Source: Ischnura elegans (taxonomy: Eukaryota; Arthropoda; Insecta; Odonata; Coenagrionidae). Taken from it: DNA of 64,000 nucleotides. The translations under genes and the position numbers were made by a program. The stretch covers positions 67,597,585 to 67,661,584 of the forward strand of contig NC_060251.1 in assembly GCF_921293095.1 (NCBI RefSeq), read 5' to 3'. The notes below the pieces were generated by a model, which saw nothing but the letters and a program-made list of their open reading frames with translations, did not search any database and was not told the origin of the DNA. This document shows positions 52,201 to 61,200 of the stretch, piece by piece; the first letter of the stretch is position 1; every line of letters begins with the position of its first letter.

Positions 52201-55200
52201 TGGAGTTGGGTCGTGTCAGGTGATCAGGTTGGAACGTGTTTAGCACCTTTTAGAGGAGAATTGGCTTGACCCCCTTCCCTCCTGAACACCTCATGTAATT
52301 AATGGATGTCTTCTAACCAGTCACTATAAATCCACTTTATAACCACAAATGAACAAGCACTCAAAAGATTGCTTCCTATAGAACCTCAGCAAACCCGCAC
52401 ATTAAGGAGCCTACAAAGGAACTTAGCCGGTGACAGCCAGAGCACAACCGCAAAACCTTGAACTGATGCTAAGGCAGGCGGTGGGCCAAGGAGAAAAAAG
52501 AAAGATGCTTTGATTTCAAGGGATCCAAATTGCATATTTGAAAATAAGTACCTTTACCAAAAATCAAATGCAATAGCTTCAACCCAAACTTGAATTCAAA
52601 ATTTGAAATGACAAAAAACCCTCAAAATGCAATGAAGCTACTTTTTAACGGCAAGCAACTTTGATGAAGGATTTCATTATCTAGAAGAACATGACTCCCA
52701 AAGGTTTGGCTCACAAGCCTTGAAAGTCAAAGAAGAATGAAATGATGTTAACTTTGATTTGATTGTAGTTAAACTCACTTTTGTGCTTGGACATGTGCCT
52801 CTTCAGGAGCTTAGGAACTGTAAATACTTTGGGGCAATATGAGCAGGAATACAGGTTTGATGCAACACCACCCACACAAACATGAGTCTGAAGACTCTCT
52901 TTCCTGGCAAACACCTGAAATAAAAATAATTACCGTATAATATCGAAACTCATTCTACCTGGGATGTTATATTCATGAAAGCATTGATTTCAAATTTCGG
53001 ATTATTATTCAATTTCTTCAACAAATTTGGATCCGAAGTAAAAGGGCATTATCAGTGGATATTTGGATCAGAGGTATCCAATCTAAACATCCCTAGTAAG
53101 CATCATAAGGTTAAGACTACAAGTGAGTATCAACTATTCTCCAAGCACCACACATATTGTGAAAATTTAGCTGACAAATGCCTAGTAAATTTTTAGTATT
53201 GAAAGTGGAAATTTTGATGACTGTCGAAAGTCCAGGCATACGTCTGCAATGCTGTGTGATAGGATTTCAAAAAATGTTGCAAAAAATTATTTTCTGTAGC
53301 TTCAATGCTAAAAATAGGGGTGTGTTTCTTACACTCGTTTACGCAGTACACGTTTTTGATAGAATACAAGCAATTAGGTGAGCTTAGTAAATTGCATATT
53401 TGTAATTTCCTCAATAAAATTACCATACTTAGATATCTCAAAAAAAAAAAAACATGAAGCAAAATTCAGTTAACTTCTTTCTTGGGCATGTATTAACTAA
53501 TTATATTTTTGATAAGAAATCTCATTAATTTTTGAGGAAAAAAATGTAAACTAGTCTGGGAAAACATATTTGTACTATTTTCTTCTCATTTCCTAATCCA
53601 ATTAAGAACTACCTCAATATTTTCCCATCCATGATTGGTTACACAAAATATTAGTCATCTTAACATCCACACTACCTCATTGGTCAGTTTAATCAACAGT
53701 CTATGTTGTGTTCAACCGTACTCTCCTCATTATCACTAATGTTCTTCCTGTTATATGTGTAGGAGGGGTTTTCAATGAAGTGTAAAGGCCTGGTTACACG
53801 ATACATAAACACGTACAGGTTTATGTCTAAATGTATGAACGCGACAATGAATGCCAAAATGCACTTTGTAACCACCCAACTTGTGCAAATGCATACACAG
53901 AAAATAGAACCTGTTCTAATTTGGTTCATGCATTCGTACCTGTTCCATTCCACTAAAATCATTCACGCAAACATACATTAACTTGTGCGAGTTAATGTAC
54001 CGTGTAACCAGGCTTTAAGAAATTACAGCTAAAATACCAACTGGTTAATGTATGCAAGCTAAATACTCATGCAACAAGATGGTGTAGTGAGCTACTGCAA
54101 ACGCTCCAAATCTGCATCTTCCAAAATCAGAGATGAGGGGAAAGATTTTTTGCTAAAAACCATTATGATTGCCCTCACTTTGATGCAACAGATTAATAAT
54201 TTGAGTTATTATGAATTTTATTTGAGTAATATTAGCCTATTCTAGATCTTGAAGAGTCAATGATCTAGCTCTACACTAAAGAGCACAGGATATGAATGAA
54301 CTTCATTAAGTTCATTACATGTTTCAATGTATGCTGTTTTGGTAATGCCAGCATGAAAATAAAATATCACCCAGCGACCGTAAACAGCAATTTATTTAGG
54401 CCTACTTTTGACTATGTTAATCTCTTAGATGACTAACATAGCTTCGATTAAGGCCAGTAACAACAGAACATCACGTTAAGAAAATCATGAGCGGGCCTCA
54501 GTGAGTGCATTTGTTTTCCACCACTGTGAGACTCCGCAGTATTACCAATTTGGCATCAAGTCAGAACTTAAAAAAATTTTGGCTCTAAACTGGTAAGTTT
54601 TCCTGACCGGGGACTACACAATTAACTTTCTTAAGAATGCTGGATCTTAAGTTTAAAAAAAAATAAATCTTTTACAATTTTCTAAAATTTTATATGATAA
54701 ACTTCAACTTAATTTCTGTCACCTTTGCACAATCCATCACTATTATGAAGTCCCACATCACAATGGGCTGTACTTACACTGAAACCTTTGGATTTATTTT
54801 CTGAGTCTGCTTAACAAAATTTCAAATTTTGTTTATTTTGAAAATATTTATGTATAAGCAATTACTCACAAAATTTCACATGCAGTGTACCTGTCACATA
54901 GATTGAATTAATTGGCACTGATTGGGTAATCCTCATTGGTAAATACCGTATTCCTCCGAATATAGTCCCCCCCCCCTAATTTTGAGGCTTGAGTTTCGGG
55001 AAAAAATTAAAAAAATGGGTTTGAATATAGTCCCCCCCTTAACTTTTATCACTGGCATTTTTGGATAAAAAGGGGGGACTATACTCAGACACATAGGGTA
55101 ATTACAATTAAAAATATCAAAATATAATAGATTTCACTTTTCGATTGGTCCTCCAGAATGTAAAGTAAGAGTCTACTTTACATTTATATTTTGTCATACG

Positions 55201-58200
55201 CATTATGACTTCAAAACTCTCTAAAAGAATAGCCCTGGGGTGAGGAAATATTGGTGCCATTTGGCCTCATTCACTCTGGGTTTGAATGAAAAGAATAATT
55301 CACTATGGTAAAGTGAGCCACTTTGCTACTCAACCAACTTCTTACACTTACCGCCATGCAGGAGACGCAAGTGAATTCTCCAGTGTGTTTGCGCAGGTGG
55401 CGATAGACATACTCGGCACGATGAAACTCCTTACTACAAATGTCACAGATGTACGGTGGACCCAGTTCCACTCCACTAATAGGCTTGTCTGGCTTCACAG
55501 ATATTGTTACACAGCCAGCATCTTTCAGCATGGGATTCTGAAGAAAGTAGAAAAATTAAATTGACTTGCTAGCATCACAAAAGATCACAGAAATGAATGT
55601 ATTTAACTAAGTTCGACTAAATGCAACAATGTATGCTGTTTTGGTAATGCCAGCATGAAAATAATATTCACCCAGCGACCGTAAACAGCAATTTATTTAG
55701 GCCTACTTTTGACTATGTTAATCTCTTAGACGACTAACATAGCTTCGATTAAGGCCAGTCAAGAAGGAATTTCAAGTGCAGAGAACCATGATTTGGCCTC
55801 AAAGAAAACATTAATGGAGAGGTGTACATTCTCAGTGACCACAGACCTTATTAAATCAGGGAGAGAAAGTCCTTCACTGACTCATGAAGTGACAATGCAG
55901 AACTGTTTATTCCTTTCTTAAGGGAGAGAAAGAATGCATTTCAGTAGCCATCACACACCACATAGTTGATAAAATTTGCTGCACTACTGTATCAATTTCA
56001 TCGCATTGATATTTTATAAATCACTGGTTTTATCCCTAACATAATCCAGAAAAACCCTACACCCCTACTTTTCCCATTAAATGCCAATTCAAATCTGGTG
56101 TTCTAATCAGCATGCATAACAGCATTCTAATGCGATGAAATTTCAAAATTCCATAACTCAAGTCCAAAAGATAAAATGTATGGGGTTCCCTCAAATATGT
56201 TCACAAAAATCGATTTTGAAACACACAAGGGACATCCTCATCTAAACACATGAAAAATACATTCAAAAATTTTATGCGCTGAAATTTATAAGAAATGATA
56301 GAAAAAATTGTATGCTTAGCATGAAAATGTGCATTTTGAAAAAATTCCTCATGGTGCTGCTCAAAACTAATTATGCCCACCAAATATTTGGCACACCCAA
56401 CACAAGCCAATGCTATAGTAAAGAAAAAGCAAGCATCTTACATCCTGCCCTTCAGGTATCCTAGATATCACAATGCTAGTCGTCTTGGCTCCCTCTCCTT
56501 GCCACTCGATTCCTTCCTCTATATTCTGCGACACAGCTTCGCCACATTTCTGGGCCTCGGCATAATGTGTTTCCGACTCTTGCTTCATCCCCTGAAGACC
56601 CAAAAGCCTGGGACGCCTAATTGCCACTTTATGTTCTTTCACTTTGTGGTGGAGCAGCTCCTAAAAATGCAAGCAACTTCTTATTTACACATAAGTAAGT
56701 ACTTTGACCAATGAGGTGGAACATTCATCTACCAGATGAGCAATTTTCCAGTTTTTTGACAAAAGACAAAAAAAAAAATCAATCAGCAATAAGGCAATAG
56801 TTTTCAATAAAATAACACACACAAGGACATTGCACTTTACTACAACTTTTTACCCATTAGAAAGAAAACATACTACTCAACCCTTACATCACATGATTAT
56901 TAAACTCTTAAGGAAAACGATGAACAATGTTTTCCACACAATTGAGAGTAAAATAAAAACAATAAAATTCTTGCACAGTGAAAAAAATTAAACAGCAATT
57001 AAATCAAGGCAAAACGTTTGACTATTACCAATTTCATCGATTTAAGCTATTGTTCTTACCAATGAAATTGGTATTAGGCAGTCAAGGAGCTCATCATAAA
57101 TTATACTGTTCACAATTATTACAATATTTTTTATGAAAACATTATATTACACTCAGGTAATGCGTTGAAGATTAAAAAATTAATTTCTTAAAAAATGTGT
57201 TAAATTTTTAATTTAAAGATAAATAAATAGAGGGACTTTAACTGTGAATTGAATATAATTGACATTTGTACTTTTAATCCTCATAGTTCATGCTTTTTAC
57301 AACTGTTTTAAACACTACTGTACATGCTTATGTTTTTTATGTGCCATATACTTGGCTACTGATATTTAATGGTGGATTTATTACATGATGAAAAGTAAAA
57401 ACACTTAAAATCCACATGATTTTCTTAATTTTTTATAATTTCTTTAGGTACGACCAAGGTTTCGACATCACACATCATCATCTGGCTCATTCAAAATGAA
57501 GACAAAGAATATACGTACCCGATGATGACACACAAAGTCAAAGCCTAGGTCATACTTTAATAAATTCACACGGAATTACTTAGTTGTTTTTACTTTTCAT
57601 TGTGGTGAGTCGATTCCATGAAGTCATGCCTTATACAACAAATTGAATTAATTGGCACTGATGTTGATTTCTCATTCGTAAATAATTACAATTCAAAATA
57701 CAATGGATTTCACTAAAGGATTGGTCCTCCAGAATGTAAAGTAAGGGTCTACTCTATACAATTATATTTTGTCGTATGCATTATTGACTTCTTACCTTCT
57801 AACATGGAAAATAAACGTAATTAAAAACTCACCTTCTCACTCGAGAAGTTCTGGAGACAAAAATGGCATGGCCATGACTGTTGAGCTGCGCTGCGTCCCA
57901 GTCGAGGTTTATAGTGCTCCATCAGGTGCTTGGCAAACGTCGCCACCCCACTGCCTCCTCCCACACCCTCTTTCACAACCTCCTCACCACAAAGACGACA
58001 ACGCCACTTCTTCTTCGCACTCTCACTTCTAGCACCCAGCTGTTGGGGAGCCAGCTTCTCCACTATCTTCTCAGTCACTTCCTTGTCTTGAATAGAATAG
58101 AATACATATTCAAGGTATTTGGAGAATAAGGCCTGTTCCCTAAGGAGGAGACGTAAGATAGGTACGTCTCCATACATCCTTATGGCTTACACCTCACCCC

Positions 58201-61200
58201 TCAGAGTCTTGAACATGACTGCTGCCAGTGCTGTGTATTGCCAACCTGAAGTGAGTGGTAGGTAATTCACTTGTCCTCATTTTCCATACAATTTACAATT
58301 TCATGTTCCTAATTGACACATTCCGACTTTCATAAGCAAATTTAGAGTTTCAGACAGTCAAGACTGTCTGTAGCAACAAAATGCACTCAATTATCTAGCA
58401 CAGGAAATTGGATAAATATCTAGGAAATTTATGTTTGACTATACCAAATTCATTTTAAAGAAATCTGTAGGCAATATGTGCTTCTGGACTAATAAACAGT
58501 AAATAAATAAAAGTTAGTCCATGCATGGTGGCTCACAAAACTCAAACTGAGAAATTGAAAAAGATATAAGAAAGCATGGAATAACATCCTTCATCTATTA
58601 AAAAATTCAATTATATCTATAAGCAATATTTCAGGTAACTCTTTTATGAAAATTTTGAGTGACGGCATTTATTTTCCAAATTTGGACTTCATAGCCAGCG
58701 AGACAATTTCTAATGTTGAAGTTATCACCTTTCACTTCATCCATAACTGTATGCTGTTTTGGTAATGCCAGATTGACAACGATAATCACCCAGCGACCGT
58801 TAACAGCACTGAAGGACTTATTATAGGCCCACTTTTGACAGTGCTAACCACTAATGATGGTTACCAATGCTTCGATAAGGGTCACTGTTTAACAGCCAAT
58901 AATGGCAGCATAAACTCACTCAGCAATTCAAATCTAATGTTAGTACTAACAGATTCAAGTAGAACTCACACTAGGCCACAGGCAGGGCTGGGCAAAATGC
59001 AGGACAAGTAGTATTTGAAATGCAAAATTCCTTAGACTTGGGTATTTGAAATACAAACTACACATTAGTATTTTAAATACCTTTTAAAATACAGGATACA
59101 TTTGTACGGAAACTGAGAGATCTTAAAAATACCTTGGCTCGTTATGGATAGTTGCAAACATGAAGAAAACAAAGTAATCTCTGAAGCATAATGTTACAGA
59201 AGTGTTATCAGAGCTATTCAAAAGTATTTTACAAATGTATTTTTTTTATTTTAAAATGGGAAAATACCAAAAATCTGTATTAGAAATACAAAGTACATCC
59301 AGGTTGTTATTTGAAATACCATGTACAAATTACATACGTATTTCAAAATACTGGTATTTGAAATACTGCCCAGCCCTGGCCACCGGCATGGGAGAGCCAG
59401 AAAATCATAGTAGGGTGGTTGCTGCAATTTCCTAGGTACTCTGGAGCTAGAGGACTTTAGTTTGGGGTTTATGAAGGCTTCGGATTCGATTCTGGGATCC
59501 TTCAAATATAACTTCAATACCCGACTTACTGAGTACCAACCTACCCAACATAAGGAGGGAAATGCAGGCATTTTGGAAACAAGTCTATCCTAAAGGATAT
59601 CCTATGTGTCAAGTCATTTACTGAGAGAATACTTTTTCAGAAAGAGAGAGGTTAGCAATGAAAAAAGTTACACATTGAATAAGTAGCCAAAGAGACCATC
59701 ATATCAGTAAGTGCACTGCCATTTAGATGCTTTGAGGAAGTTCCAATGAAACACACAGTATTGACTGTGGCCCTGCTCACGGCCGACTTTTTAGTTGCCG
59801 CAACTAAATAATTGGGTCCGGAATTATTCCGCCATGAGTGAGTCAACTGTTGCTGGCAGGAATAGACCACGTGGGTTTTTAGCAACCTAATAGTTGCTTT
59901 AAAAAAGTTGCCAGTGCAGGGGGCCCTAAAAGTAAGGACCTGGATGTCATCATGGTAGATTTCATTTCTTATCAGACCTGGATGCAATTCCTTTAATAGA
60001 ATCTAATAGCAAAAGCACAACTATTTTCCAGAATAAAAACAGATGCAATGTGACAAACGGAATTCCTAGGTAGGATGAATAGATATGGAGAAGGTGAAGA
60101 ACACAATAATATGGCAGAAACAGTAACAGCCGTGGAGAGCTATCCAAATTAAATACCTCTTTGATTCATCTTTTATCAGAGACATTAACTAAGTCTTTAA
60201 TTGCCAATGAAAGGTATACTAACAAGTGGACAGTTGAATTTTGCAAACTAAATAAGACTGGCAATAGCATAATTTTTTAAACAGTGTGTAGCCAGAGGCA
60301 TAATTGTTTATCAATGGGCTTATCAATGAAATACAATTTAAGAAGTGCACTTACTGAGAAGCATATTCTGAACAACTTTCTTCTCCTTCCGGGGAGTTCC
60401 ATACACATGGTCAGTGAGAGCATCTATCTTCCTCTGGAAAATAAAAAGATCAATACATGCAACAAAGTGTTACAGACACAATTGCTTTAATATGTTTAAC
60501 CTTTGTATTATCGTGCATGTGCTGATCAAAGCTTGCTCACACTGTTGAGAGGGTTAAGGCTACAACTACAACGATGGCTGAAACACTATCACAATTTTAT
60601 ACTGCGGATTCGGAAAAACTTGATCCAACTGAATGAAAATTTGATTCAAACAATGCTGGAGAATTAATTACAAAATTTTCGCATGAGTTTGGTAGAGAAT
60701 TGGATCCATATTGACTTTAGCATACGTTCAGGCAATAATGTACGCGAAAATTTCCTTTAATCTGACCCATACTATTGTGTTTTTCAGAATAACTGGGCAA
60801 ATGGGCACAAGACATCAAACACTCCCAATAATGATTGTTTCCCCAGCAGACATCTAATCAGATTGGGTATTCTGGTACCCTGATTTCATGTGGGAATAAT
60901 CATTATAGCGAAATTCTAGTTCTAAAGGCACAGAATTTACGATCCATGCGAAAATTTGCAACAGGCTCCCAGCCTCCCTAACCGAAGAACGTTAGATTAC
61001 AGTGTGCGCAAGAATGACAAAATTGAAGGTATCATCCCTTCAAACCAAACATCACCAACCAAAAGCAATTAAAAAATAATAAGTATGGTGACGTGTACTT
61101 ACTTTAACTGGCTGATCAACTCCCATTTTTACAGCATAATACGGCGCATACCAAACTTTAAGCTGCTCGCCAGGTTGTATTGTTTTCATAACTGTATAGT

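Noticed and set aside
35085-58884. Interpreting the six intronic repeats as a SINE or MITE
   Set aside because: No pol III boxes, A-tail, terminal inverted repeats or target duplications were seen; consistent sense orientation, one per intron, and H/ACA boxes with covarying stems fit snoRNA better.
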